A stretch of 53,031 bases of DNA from an uncultured Prevotellaceae bacterium (GCA_902788605.1 CADAKX010000023.1:1-53031), one strand, 5' to 3'. Numbered from the stretch's first letter, positions 39,799-48,576 are shown. Numbers and translations: made by a program. Notes: generated by a model from the letters alone, not told the origin.

Positions 39799-40708
39799 GC
39801 TGTCGTTGCTTGTCAATCATACCCATCAGTTGGTCACTCTCGCCAGTCACCGTCTTGCGGCAAATCATCTTTCCGCTGGCCATGATGCTGTCGTAGTCGT
39901 TCTCTGTCAGTATCTTGATCTTCTGACCGTATTCAATATAGGTGAGGGGCGTCAACTGCTCCAACTTCTCCACAGGACCCTTGGTCAGGATACAGCTGTC
40001 GGCAAATCTGGAGTTGAAGGCCACCGTGTGGGCAAAGGTCTCGCTGGGTGCAAAGCTATTAGTGAAATAGCGGCGCAGCTGGGGACTCTGATCATAGGTC
40101 TCCAGCAGATAGGTGGCCAGTTCGCCTGTGATGGCAAAGTAGTCGGAACCCTTATAGAGACTGTAGGTCTTGCCATCGGCCTCGAAGACCAAAGGCTTTT
40201 TCAGGAAGGGCTCGCATATCTTTCTCAACGCCACTCTGAACTTGCTCTTCAGGGTGCCATAGCGCCAGGGCTTGTTGTTCAGGAAGCGATAGCGCGTGTA
40301 TTCGTAGGTCTCGCTATGCGGCAGTTCTGCCAGACTCATGCCCTGCAGGAAGTTCTTACCCTTATTGGCCTCGAGATGCTGGATAATCCTGTCGTTGCTC
40401 CACACGGGATAGTCCTGGGCGCTGAGCATAAACAGGTAGTCGTAGGCCTGCTTGTTGAGGGCCGCCCTGATCATCTCCATCTGGAAACGCACCTGCATGA
40501 AACTGCCCCACATCACCCTGACACGCTTGTCGATAAACGTGACGGAGCCCTGACGCTGACTACATCTCTGCGTGGCCTCGACGAATGGTGTCTGGTCGAA
40601 ACTGGCGTCAATATGGATGTAGCAGTCGCTGTCAGAGGGCAGACTGTCGATAAGTCGTTGCAGATGTGGTGCGTCTGTAAAAGCCGACAATAAGAAGGCG
40701 ATTTTCAT
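39791..40708 (-). CDS. GT14 family beta-1,6-N-acetylglucosaminyltransferase-like protein
   Basis: A 305-aa protein resembling core-2/I-branching glycosyltransferases. KIAFLLSAFTDAPHLQRLIDSL opens it, then CYIHIDASFD, the conserved ALNKQAYDYLFMLSAQDYPV (about 83-102, the SGxDxP-like motif of the family with A for G), and YSLYKGSDYFAITGELATYL (about 182-201, GSxWF-like). FAPSETFAHTVAFNS carries the catalytic Glu. It is the first gene of the GT2/flippase operon and has its own consensus promoter at 40731-40761. Confidence 0.85.
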   Translation of the reverse strand: MKIAFLLSAFTDAPHLQRLIDSLPSDSDCYIHIDASFDQTPFVEATQRCSQRQGSVTFIDKRVRVMWGSFMQVRFQMEMIRAALNKQAYDYLFMLSAQDYPVWSNDRIIQHLEANKGKNFLQGMSLAELPHSETYEYTRYRFLNNKPWRYGTLKSKFRVALRKICEPFLKKPLVFEADGKTYSLYKGSDYFAITGELATYLLETYDQSPQLRRYFTNSFAPSETFAHTVAFNSRFADSCILTKGPVEKLEQLTPLTYIEYGQKIKILTENDYDSIMASGKMICRKTVTGESDQLMGMIDKQRQHG

Positions 40709-40730
40709 TTATCTTTTTGCAATTTGCATG

Positions 40731-40779
40731 CAAATGTAGTACTTTTCTTTTGAATTTCAAAATAATATGTGTACTTTTG
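40731..40779. promoter_or_regulatory. Interlocked divergent promoters between GT14 and acyltransferase genes
   Basis: Plus strand: TTTG 40749-40752, 19 bp, TACTTTTG 40772-40779. Minus strand: TTTG (40758-40761), 19 bp, TACATTTG (40731-40738). Both match consensus spacing and the two promoters overlap through their -33 regions, so binding may be mutually exclusive. The plus-strand transcript would start only a few bases before the acyltransferase ATG. Confidence 0.8.
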
Positions 40780-40787
40780 CAGCACAT

Positions 40788-41894
40788 ATGGATAAAGTTG
40801 AGATAAAGAAACCGCGCCTGGAGTGGTTAGACGCGCTCCGAGGCTTTACGATGATTCTTGTTGTGGCCTACCACGTGGCCATCATGGGTTTTGGTGAGTC
40901 GTGGAAAAATTCGTCCTCTATCCCATTCCTCATGCTGTTTCGCATGCCGTTGTTCTTCTTCGTCAGCGGCTTCCTGGCCTACAAGGCGTCTCAGGTGTGG
41001 AACATGCGCAACTTCGGCACGCTGGTCATCAAGAAGATCAGGGTGCAGATAGTGCCCACGATCTTCTTCTTCCTCTTTGCCACAGCCATCTTCAACAAGG
41101 ATTTCTTTGAGGGACTGATGGACAACCTGGGGGCATCGATGAAGGGTGGCTATTGGTTCACGCTGGTGCTGCTCTACATGTTCCTGATCTATTATCCCTT
41201 TGCCTATCTCGACAGCAAACTTAAGCGTTTCCTGCCTGCAGGGTGGGGCTGGATTCCCATTGTCGTGTTCTTCCTGCTGTCGCTGTGCGTCTATGAGACC
41301 AACTATCTGCCCAAGGAGTTTGAGTGGGCCATGGGTTCGAAACTGCCCAAGACACAGGTCACCGATTTCCTGACCTATAGCAGTATGGACCAGCTGCTGC
41401 TCTATTTCCCCTTCTTCCTCTATGGCAACATCGTGCATCGCTATTGGGACAAGGCTCAGAAGGTGATGGACAGCAAGTGGTTTTTCCCCATGCTCACCTT
41501 CATCGTTATCTTTGCCGCCATGGATGCCTTGAAGTGGCACATGCTCAAGAGCGTCTGGGCCATCATACCCTTGACGCTGGCCCGCTTCATGCTGCTCACC
41601 ATCACGTTTATGTATTTCCGCTGCTATCAGCAATACTTCACCAAGCTGTCGCCCATCGGTGCTTCGTTGCAGTATATTGGTCGTCGCACGCTTGATATCT
41701 ACCTCATCCACTTCCTCTTCCTGCCCAATCTGCCGCAGGTGGGTTCTTACTTCAATGCCCATTCCCACAACTTCGTCATCGACACCACGCTGTCGGTCCT
41801 TGTGGGCCTGATTGTCATCGGCTTCTGCTGCATCATGTCCAACATCCTGCGCATCAGTCCGATATTCAAGAAATGGCTGTTTGGTAGGTCTTAG
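40788..41894 (+). CDS. Acyltransferase family 3 (OafA-like) membrane protein
   Basis: A 368-aa polytopic inner-membrane protein that transfers acyl (often O-acetyl or succinyl) groups to surface glycans. The family start RLEWLDALRGFTMILVVAYHVAIMG (with catalytic His in the first helix, about residue 33) and FRMPLFFFVSGFLAYKA (Arg motif near 60) are clear; about ten helices follow, including RRTLDIYLIHFLFLPNL near 300. The start at 40788 follows a promoter whose transcript begins almost at the ATG. It is followed after 3 bp by the LicD gene. Confidence 0.92.
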   Translation: MDKVEIKKPRLEWLDALRGFTMILVVAYHVAIMGFGESWKNSSSIPFLMLFRMPLFFFVSGFLAYKASQVWNMRNFGTLVIKKIRVQIVPTIFFFLFATAIFNKDFFEGLMDNLGASMKGGYWFTLVLLYMFLIYYPFAYLDSKLKRFLPAGWGWIPIVVFFLLSLCVYETNYLPKEFEWAMGSKLPKTQVTDFLTYSSMDQLLLYFPFFLYGNIVHRYWDKAQKVMDSKWFFPMLTFIVIFAAMDALKWHMLKSVWAIIPLTLARFMLLTITFMYFRCYQQYFTKLSPIGASLQYIGRRTLDIYLIHFLFLPNLPQVGSYFNAHSHNFVIDTTLSVLVGLIVIGFCCIMSNILRISPIFKKWLFGRS

Positions 41895-41897
41895 ACT

Positions 41898-42680
41898 ATG
41901 AGAAAGATAGAAGATATACACGAGTTGCGTCAGATTCAGATGGGCATTCTCGACGAGGTGCACCGCTTCTGCGAGGCCCACGGACTGCGATATTTCCTTT
42001 CGAGTGGTACGCTGATTGGAGCCGTGCGCCATCAGGGATATATCCCCTGGGACGACGACATCGACATCTATATGCCGCGCGAGGACTATGAGCAGTTTCT
42101 TGCGACCTATCGCGACGACAAGGGAACGTATCGCGCCATCAATCCACAGACCGAGCCACATTATTACTATACCTTTGCCAAGGTGGTCGACCAGCGTACG
42201 CGCATGGTGGAGACGGAGACCGAGGGCTATGAGATAGGGGTCTATATGGACATCTTCCCAGTGGACTATGTGTCGGATGACGCTCAGGAGCGTGAGCGTG
42301 TCTTCAAACAGAAGAAGCTGCTTTATAAGATTCGTCGCTGCAAGATCTCACAGGGCAATCCCCTGCAGTCGCGCCTGGCCTACTGGGTCTATAGGTGCTG
42401 GCCCATGAGTGTTAAGCAGATAGAGCGCAAGATTCGAAAGTTGATTGTGCTGGCCGAACCCACACAGACGGTGTGCAATATGACGGAGGCAGGGCCCAAA
42501 CTGAAGGGCTGTTTCCCTGCCGAGGATATCGCAGAGAGCGTGGATATCCTGTTTGAGGGCAAGACCTACAAAACCATGGTGGGCTATAAGGACTACCTGG
42601 AGCGCACCTATGGCGACTATATGACGTTGCCACCCGTAGAGCAGCGCGTCACGCATCATTTCGAGGCGTATTGGAAATAG
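41898..42680 (+). CDS. LicD family phosphotransferase
   Basis: A 260-aa LicD-type enzyme of the nucleotidyltransferase fold, which moves phosphocholine or similar phospho-amino alcohols from a CDP carrier to a glycan. RQIQMGILDEVHRFCEAHGLRYF is followed by the signature SSGTLIGAVRHQGYIPWDDDIDI (about 36-58, with the acidic metal site) and YMPREDYEQF; VYMDIFPVDYVSDD is the second conserved block. It is next to an acyltransferase and convergent with an operon that encodes a probable cytidylyltransferase-PLP fusion, which could supply its CDP-linked donor. Confidence 0.93.
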   Translation: MRKIEDIHELRQIQMGILDEVHRFCEAHGLRYFLSSGTLIGAVRHQGYIPWDDDIDIYMPREDYEQFLATYRDDKGTYRAINPQTEPHYYYTFAKVVDQRTRMVETETEGYEIGVYMDIFPVDYVSDDAQERERVFKQKKLLYKIRRCKISQGNPLQSRLAYWVYRCWPMSVKQIERKIRKLIVLAEPTQTVCNMTEAGPKLKGCFPAEDIAESVDILFEGKTYKTMVGYKDYLERTYGDYMTLPPVEQRVTHHFEAYWK

Positions 42681-42686
42681 AATATC

Positions 42687-42713
42687 AGGGTCGTCCCAAA
42701 GAGGGATGGCCCT
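42687..42713. terminator. Bidirectional hairpin between licD and the dehydrogenase gene
   Basis: AGGGTCGTCCC and GGGATGGCCCT pair over 11 positions, two of them G-U type, around AAAGA; TTATTTG follows on the plus strand. Lies between two convergent genes 32 bp apart. Confidence 0.7.
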
Positions 42714-43720
42714 TATTTGTTAATCATCTTCATGCCCCACTCGTAGATCTTATCGATGGTAGGCGAGGGGATACCCTTCTCGTGGGTCAGTCGGTGGACA
42801 AAGGCGAGGCCATAGGGGAAGTCCTCTGTGAAATAGCGACTGTGGAAGTCGGGAACGAAGCCACCCTCCACCTGCTTCATGGGCGACGCAATGCCCTTGA
42901 AGGCCTCGATGCTGCGCAACTTCCTTGCCAGCGAGGGGGCATCAGTACTCTCGTAATAGGCGAGAACGGTGGCGATGCTGCCTTTGCTTACTGGCAGCTG
43001 CTCAAGGAGTGCCTGGAGTTCGCGGTCCATGTTGATATATAGCTCGGCGGCCTCCTCTGTCCACTCCTCATAGAACATCGGAATGCGGTCGTATATGATG
43101 CCAGGGTGCCAGTCTTTCCAAAGGGAATAGAGGCGCGAGGGATGGAGTAATGGGTTGCTGTTGCTGAGGCTCACCTCGTAATGACTGCCCAACAGGTGGA
43201 TGGGTGTGCGCAGCATGTCGCTCAGGACGTCGCGCAGAATTCCTGGCTGGGCGCTGCGCTCGATAGCCAGTTCCAGACTCTCCTTATAGCCCATCAGTCG
43301 GGCGCGATGACCATAGTCGATGACGCGCGAGATAAAGGGCACACGCTGGAATCCGAAGAGCGTCTGCGAGGCAGGCAGGATGTCCATGGCCTGGAAGAAG
43401 AAGCCCGTGCTGCTGACCACCGTACCTACGGCAGCATCTGGGCGCAGGTAGTCCTTGATTTGCAGCAGGGTGTCGCGGATGCCATAGCCAGGCAGGCACA
43501 GCAAGATGATTTGGGCATCGGAAACGGCCTGCTGGGCATCGCTATAGATGCCGCAGAGGTGACCAGTGTATGTCTTTCCCTCAGGTGCTTCAATGGTCAG
43601 CTGTGTGCTCCAGCGCTCAGGCTGGCGCGTCAACAGACACACCTCGTGCTTGCCCTGGGCAGCCACAAAACCTGCTACCACATGACCCAGATTGCCTCCG
43701 CCGCAAATGCAAATCTTCAT
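42713..43720 (-). CDS. Octopine/nopaline dehydrogenase family protein
   Basis: A 335-aa NAD(P)-dependent opine-type dehydrogenase. The Rossmann motif ICGGGNLGHVVAGFVAAQG is at residues 4-22, and the C-terminal octopine_DH domain begins about residue 170 (HLLGSHYEVSLSNSNPLLHPSRLYSLW, whose NxxxH pattern matches the catalytic His region). Family members join an amino acid to a 2-oxo acid reductively. Similar enzymes are linked to opine-like decorations of O-antigens. It overlaps the upstream fusion gene by ATGA, so both are translated together and probably act in one pathway. Confidence 0.85.
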   Translation of the reverse strand: MKICICGGGNLGHVVAGFVAAQGKHEVCLLTRQPERWSTQLTIEAPEGKTYTGHLCGIYSDAQQAVSDAQIILLCLPGYGIRDTLLQIKDYLRPDAAVGTVVSSTGFFFQAMDILPASQTLFGFQRVPFISRVIDYGHRARLMGYKESLELAIERSAQPGILRDVLSDMLRTPIHLLGSHYEVSLSNSNPLLHPSRLYSLWKDWHPGIIYDRIPMFYEEWTEEAAELYINMDRELQALLEQLPVSKGSIATVLAYYESTDAPSLARKLRSIEAFKGIASPMKQVEGGFVPDFHSRYFTEDFPYGLAFVHRLTHEKGIPSPTIDKIYEWGMKMINK

Positions 43721-45582
43721 TTCGCCAGTTCTTTTAGTCCGTTAACGAGTCGCGTGTTGTCTGCATGGTCGCGTACGGCAATGCGCATGTACTGCTTCGT
43801 GGGGTCGAGACCAGGCTTCAGACTGCAGTCGCGCGTCAGAATGTTGTGCTGCTTGAGCATGTAGATCACAATCTCGCTGGCCTTGTAGGGTGGCAACACC
43901 TCGCAAAGGAAGTAGTTGGCCTGCGAGGGCATCACGTGGAAGAAGGGTATCTGCTGCAGCTGCTCCTGGAAGTCGGCACGCTCGGCCACGAACTTTGCGC
44001 AGGCACGCTCATAGTCCTTCTCGTGCTTGTTGTAGATCTGCATGAAGAACTCGGCAAACGAGTTGAGGTTCCATATCGACACCTCTTTCTTTATACGCGC
44101 GATGAGCTCCTTATCGGCAGAGCAGAGGATGCCCAGACGCAGACCTGGCACACCATAGCTCTTCGAAATACTCTTCATCACAGCCATGTGGGGATAGGCC
44201 TCGAGAATCTCGTCAGACAAAAGGCTGTTGGTGGCATAGTCTTCGCTGAAGTCGACAAAGCTTTCATCGACCACTAAACGAATCTGACGCTCCTCACACC
44301 ACTGGGCCAGGCGCAGGATATCTTTCTTGGGAATGAAGTTGCCTGTGGGGTTATCAGGGTTGATGACCATCAGCTGCTGGATGTCTTTGTCGCCAAAGAA
44401 CGCCATCAGGTCGTCGGCCGTATAGCGATAGTCGGGCCTCTGGGGTACGAAGGTCACCTGACTATCCTTGTCATATCTGTTGGGGTATTCCTCGAAGGTG
44501 GGACGGATGAAGCCTGTTTTACCTCCCCTCCCGTTCGGGAGGGGTTGGGGGTGGGTTTCCATTAATATCTTAATCAACTCTGCCGCACCGTTGCCAGGCA
44601 CGATATACGGTTCGCTCACGCCAAAGCTCTTGCTGGCAATGAGGGTGTTGACCTTCATGCCAGAGGGGTACTCCGTCAACAGCGTGTCGAAGTTGGCACG
44701 CAATTCGTCCTTCATGCGCTTGCTGGGGAAATAGGGGTTCACCAGATAGCAGAAGTCGAGCATCTGAGGGAAGCGCCAGAATCCACCATAGCGTCCGTAG
44801 TACTTGCGCAGCACATCCTTCTCGTCAGCAAAGAGTGCCTCGGCGATATCCAAATCCTGTTTGTCGTCAATCTCATACCACTTCTCATTGCCAATGGGCA
44901 GCGCCTTCATGTCGTGGTTGTTGAGCAGCGAGATGATGCGCAGCACGTTCTCGTAGTACTCGTTGTTGCCCACGGCCTTCGTATAGGCATCGAGGAAGGG
45001 CACGTATTTCTGCTGAGAGAATGTCTGTGAGAGCTTGTAGATGTTGACGGTCTTATAATAGGCATCCACCTCGTTGTAGTCGAAGGCGTCCTTCGAGATG
45101 AAGTTTACGATGTTCTGGTCGTCATCCAGGCGCACCATCGTGCCGTCCATCCATGTCTCGTACTTAGCCACCAGCGCCAGGTTGGGGTAGGGGTTGTCGA
45201 CAATCATGGGGATGATGCGGTCGCTGAAGATGAGGTCGCTCTCGATGAGCAGCGTATCATCCTCCTGCAACTTGTCCTTCACCAAGGCCAGCGAATAGAT
45301 ATTGTTGGTCTTGTCGTAGATGGGGTTCTCGGCAAACTCGATGTTCAGATGTCTGAAGTCTGATGTCTGAGGCTTGAGGTAGGTCTCCTCGATATAATTG
45401 TGGAGTGCCTGACCCTGATAGCCCACGACGATGATGATGCGCTTGAGGTCTTGCTTGGCCAACTGACCCAGCAGTCGGTCAATGAGGCGCACGCCGTTTA
45501 CTGGCACCATGCACTTGGTGTTGTCCTTCGTATATTCGCCTAGTCTGCGACCCATGCCGGCCGCGAGGATGATTGCTTGCAT
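43717..45582 (-). CDS. Nucleotidyltransferase-PLP enzyme fusion (LicC-like plus HisC/CobD-like)
   Basis: A 621-aa fusion. Residues 1 to about 245 are a nucleotidyltransferase: AIILAAGMGRRLGEYTKDNTKCMVPV (3-28), LLIESDLIFSD (metal Asp, about 112-122) and EKWYEIDDKQDLDIAE near 240, like LicC or AEP cytidylyltransferases. From about 260 to 621 is a fold-type I PLP domain: YIVPGNGAAELIKIL, VINPDNPTGNFIPK, VVDESFVDF, and Lys474 in SISKSYGVPGLRLG as Schiff-base residue. Its HisC/CobD likeness allows an aminotransferase or a phospho-amino acid decarboxylase. With LicD nearby, I infer production of a CDP-linked amino alcohol. Residues about 342-354 (THPQPLPNGRGG) are a translated copy of the palindromic repeat found beside DUF559. 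Confidence 0.88.
   Translation of the reverse strand: MQAIILAAGMGRRLGEYTKDNTKCMVPVNGVRLIDRLLGQLAKQDLKRIIIVVGYQGQALHNYIEETYLKPQTSDFRHLNIEFAENPIYDKTNNIYSLALVKDKLQEDDTLLIESDLIFSDRIIPMIVDNPYPNLALVAKYETWMDGTMVRLDDDQNIVNFISKDAFDYNEVDAYYKTVNIYKLSQTFSQQKYVPFLDAYTKAVGNNEYYENVLRIISLLNNHDMKALPIGNEKWYEIDDKQDLDIAEALFADEKDVLRKYYGRYGGFWRFPQMLDFCYLVNPYFPSKRMKDELRANFDTLLTEYPSGMKVNTLIASKSFGVSEPYIVPGNGAAELIKILMETHPQPLPNGRGGKTGFIRPTFEEYPNRYDKDSQVTFVPQRPDYRYTADDLMAFFGDKDIQQLMVINPDNPTGNFIPKKDILRLAQWCEERQIRLVVDESFVDFSEDYATNSLLSDEILEAYPHMAVMKSISKSYGVPGLRLGILCSADKELIARIKKEVSIWNLNSFAEFFMQIYNKHEKDYERACAKFVAERADFQEQLQQIPFFHVMPSQANYFLCEVLPPYKASEIVIYMLKQHNILTRDCSLKPGLDPTKQYMRIAVRDHADNTRLVNGLKELAK
44522..44555. repeat. Palindromic repeat inserted in frame in the PLP domain
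   Basis: CCTCCCCTCCCG TTCGGGAGGGG forms a hairpin, followed by TTGGGGGTGGG; same family as 35806-35836 and 36293-36323. On the coding (minus) strand it is read as HPQPLPNGRGG, between the helix ELIKILME and the strand GFIRPTFEEY of the PLP domain, where related enzymes have a short loop. Confidence 0.88.
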
Positions 45583-45592
45583 ATCGTTTGTG

Positions 45593-47080
45593 TTATTTAG
45601 ATTTATAAGTTATGGGCTTGCCGTCGTCCTTGAGTTTGCTGGCCACCTCTTGAGGCGACAGCTTCACAGGACCCTTCATAAACTCAGGCACATTATAGCT
45701 TTTCAGGAACTGTCGATGCAGGTCTGGGTCCTTGGCAGGCAACTCGAATGGCTTGCTGCCTCGGCCTTGCGCATCGATATGGGCGATGAAGGGACGTGTA
45801 AAGACACCATCATATCTGCGTGACGAGAAGACCACCCATCGGCCGTTTGACGACCATGAATGATAGCTCTCCGTATCATCGCTGTTCATCTCGTCCATCG
45901 CGCGCACCTCGCCCGTCTTCAGGTCTTTCATCCACAGGTCGGCATCATGGTGCCAGATGTGGAAACAACCCCATTCGCCCAGGGTGAAAAGCAGCCAACG
46001 ACCATCGGGTGAGAGGCGTGGGAAGGTGGCACTTTTGCCAAGGGTGTCGGCACAGAACACCATCTCGCGCTCGCCAAACTGGCGTGTCTTCAGATTGAAC
46101 GACTTGCGATAAATATTGTATTTCACTTCGTTGGCACGCATCGTGATCTCACTCCTGTCCACGCTGTCACTCTGATACACAAAATGGGCGCTGCAGAAGT
46201 AGAGCCATTTGCCATCGGGCGACCAGGTGGGGAAAATCTCGAGTTCGTTGGGCTGTTGCTCAATGGTCTTCACCTCGTGCTTGTCGACATCATAGAGAAT
46301 CAGGTCGCTCTCACTGTCCAGCACCTCAATCTTCTCTGGGGCTGCAGTGTGAAAGGCCTGCATGGTCATATTGGTCGAATAGGCAATGAGTTTTTCTGTG
46401 GGATGCCAGGCAGGATAGACACCAGCCGAGAGGAGCGAGTCGTGGCGCATGTCAACCTTCTCAATCTTGCCATCGTAGGAAATCAGCGTGCCGCCATGCG
46501 TCTGACGGGCATGAAACTGCATGCGGTCTGGGTTCCATTGCTGGTAGCTGTGGCAGTTGACACACTGGCCTCCGCTCTCTGTCGAGCACAGCATGTTGTC
46601 CACAAACGCCTCCTCGTCGAAGTTCTCCAGGCAACGCTGGTTCAGGGTCAGTTCCTCATACGACACATACGAGGGTGAGATGAGTCGATAGCTGAGCCAG
46701 GGGTCAATAGGGTCGGCAGAGACATAGATATGGAAGGGCTTGAAGCGAATCCATTGCCCTTTGATATCAGCAAACACCTCCACGCTGATGGCATCGCCCT
46801 TGGCTTTCTGTGTCAGCGCTTTCCAGTCGTCAATGTCAGGACGTATCTTGGGGCCCTCGCACACGATTTCCTCGCCAGCAGCACTCAGTCGCACCACGGC
46901 CTCGTCGCTCTGTATCAGCAACTCGAAGTTCAAGGGGGCGATATTTTCAGGGATTGTCACATCCTGATAGTCTGGATAGATGGGCACCTCGGCCTGACTC
47001 TCTTTGTATTGAGAGGGAACCTGCGGACCACTGCATGCCAGCAGACACATCGTGAGAAGGATATAGAATGCATGTTTCAT
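45593..47080 (-). CDS. PD40/TolB-like lipoprotein with a c-type haem motif
   Basis: A 495-aa predicted lipoprotein (signal ending LLACS, lipobox Cys about residue 16). An N-terminal domain is followed by a single CxxCH motif, CVNCH at residues 173-177 in ESGGQCVNCHSYQQW, with a later His in FHARQTHGG. From about 220 there are WD40/TolB-like blades: YPAWHPTEKLIAYSTN, FPTWSPDGKWLYFCSA, FPRLSPDGRWLLFTLG, YHSWSSNGRWVVFSSR. Similar proteins in Bacteroidota are annotated as PD40 or cytochrome c biosynthesis proteins, without a proven role. Its start overlaps the DUF6057 stop by 4 bp, and the fusion gene follows 10 bp later. Confidence 0.82.
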   Translation of the reverse strand: MKHAFYILLTMCLLACSGPQVPSQYKESQAEVPIYPDYQDVTIPENIAPLNFELLIQSDEAVVRLSAAGEEIVCEGPKIRPDIDDWKALTQKAKGDAISVEVFADIKGQWIRFKPFHIYVSADPIDPWLSYRLISPSYVSYEELTLNQRCLENFDEEAFVDNMLCSTESGGQCVNCHSYQQWNPDRMQFHARQTHGGTLISYDGKIEKVDMRHDSLLSAGVYPAWHPTEKLIAYSTNMTMQAFHTAAPEKIEVLDSESDLILYDVDKHEVKTIEQQPNELEIFPTWSPDGKWLYFCSAHFVYQSDSVDRSEITMRANEVKYNIYRKSFNLKTRQFGEREMVFCADTLGKSATFPRLSPDGRWLLFTLGEWGCFHIWHHDADLWMKDLKTGEVRAMDEMNSDDTESYHSWSSNGRWVVFSSRRYDGVFTRPFIAHIDAQGRGSKPFELPAKDPDLHRQFLKSYNVPEFMKGPVKLSPQEVASKLKDDGKPITYKSK

Positions 47081-48576
47081 TGTTCTACGAGTTTCTGATG
47101 GTTACTGCGATAATAGTTCATGGTGAAGTCGGCCAGTCGGCGTTGCTCTGGCGTGGCGCCTGGCGAACTCATGATATGCTCAATCAAGAATAGTTCCTGC
47201 TGACTTTGATCGGCAGTCAGGAAGTTGTCATCGCGAAGCAGGGGCAGGATGTGCTTGAACTCAGGCACCTGTAGCACCAGTCGCGGATCTTGGATGACAG
47301 TCTCCATGCGCTTGGCCCACTGCTTGTGGAAGTCGGTCTTCTTCAGCAGGTTGACATAACGCTGGGCAGCAACCGATTCGCCATTGAGGATAGAGCACAT
47401 GGCCATCAACTTCAGCTTCTCGACGCTCCAGCCATATTCCACACCATCCTCCATGCACCAGCGATAGCAATAGTTGGGAATGCCATATTGCAGATAGAGC
47501 AACTTGCCTGCTGTGTGGACAGTATGAATGGTGAAGGGGGCTGCAGGGCGCTTGGCTCCATCACGATAGCCCGTGGTGGTCTTAGCTCCCTGATTAAACA
47601 GGGCGAGGTTGCGCATCATACAGATAAGTCGGGTGGGCTCGTCCTTCACGCCTTTCGCTGTCTTCAACACTTTCTCCCACTGGCCTGCCTCAACGCTGCG
47701 CGTCATACTGAGTTCGCGATGCAGGTTGTCGTCCTTGTTCCAGTATTTCAGCAGGCCAATCGCCACGACGGCTACGATGGTCACGTTCAACCATTTCATA
47801 GACTTGATGCCAGGCTTCAGCGCCATCAGCACCATACTTGCAAAGAGGATGATATAGGGAATGTTATAGGCAAAGAATCGCGCTCCCTGATGGGCAAACA
47901 CAGGTAATGCCGCCCAGTAGATATTGACGATGTTGGTCTCGTGATATTCGAAGTAATAGTTCTTGATAGGCCATAGGATGATAAGGGTAACAGCCATGGA
48001 GATATCTTCCCATCGTCTCTTGTCATCTTTCCAAGCTAAAAGGGCCATCAGGGCTGCAGCCATCAGACCATAGAAGCCAAAGAGCGGATACCCCAAACCT
48101 GTTGCGAAGATAATGTAAACAGAGGGCAGGTGATAGCGTCGAGGCACTGCTCGATAACCCCACACCAATGCCACCGTCACGATGCTACCAATGGTGGCGC
48201 AGAACGCGTGGCCAGGCAACTTGAGGTAATAGACCCAATAGCCCAAGGTGGTGATGGTGAGCACCAGACAGGCCACAGGTATCAGCGTCAACCAGGTGTT
48301 TTCCAGTCGGAACGCTCGTTTGCACTGCCACATAAAAAATGCCCAGAGTAGGCACAGAATGCCTGCTCCGAGCATAGGGTAGTAAAAGTATTGTGTGAGG
48401 TAGCTGCCTATCCATGTCAGTAGTCCGCCTGCCCTCACCATCTGTTGCTCATAGAAGAGCGGTGTGTGGAGAAACAGGTTTTGCTCCTGCAAGGCATAGA
48501 GCACATCTGATTCAAACACCACCAGCAGAATGGCGGCTGTCAGCGGAAACAGATAGGGAAGGAGTCTCTTCACCAT
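47077..48576 (-). CDS. DUF6057 family membrane protein
   Basis: A 499-aa inner-membrane protein: about nine helices in the first 290 residues (LLPYLFPLTAAILLVVF, GAGILCLLWAFFMW, LIPVACLVLTITTLGYWVYYL, IGSIVTVALVWGY, LMAAALMALLAW, and others), then a soluble helical part with TPR-like features (EKVLKTAKGVKDEPTRLICMMRNLALFNQG, ESVAAQRYVNLLKKTDFHKQW). It matches the Bacteroidota DUF6057 family, function unknown, which often accompanies the PD40 lipoprotein gene. It lies 20 bp after metG, across a 14-bp tandem repeat. Confidence 0.82.
   Translation of the reverse strand: MVKRLLPYLFPLTAAILLVVFESDVLYALQEQNLFLHTPLFYEQQMVRAGGLLTWIGSYLTQYFYYPMLGAGILCLLWAFFMWQCKRAFRLENTWLTLIPVACLVLTITTLGYWVYYLKLPGHAFCATIGSIVTVALVWGYRAVPRRYHLPSVYIIFATGLGYPLFGFYGLMAAALMALLAWKDDKRRWEDISMAVTLIILWPIKNYYFEYHETNIVNIYWAALPVFAHQGARFFAYNIPYIILFASMVLMALKPGIKSMKWLNVTIVAVVAIGLLKYWNKDDNLHRELSMTRSVEAGQWEKVLKTAKGVKDEPTRLICMMRNLALFNQGAKTTTGYRDGAKRPAAPFTIHTVHTAGKLLYLQYGIPNYCYRWCMEDGVEYGWSVEKLKLMAMCSILNGESVAAQRYVNLLKKTDFHKQWAKRMETVIQDPRLVLQVPEFKHILPLLRDDNFLTADQSQQELFLIEHIMSSPGATPEQRRLADFTMNYYRSNHQKLVEQ

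Noticed and set aside
38662-39885. 407-codon plus-strand frame opposite the flippase gene
   Set aside because: Antisense to a clear membrane protein gene; composition dominated by His, Glu and Gln with no domain.
40827-42161. 444-codon minus-strand frame over the acyltransferase and licD genes
   Set aside because: Spans two well-identified genes on the other strand; shadow composition.
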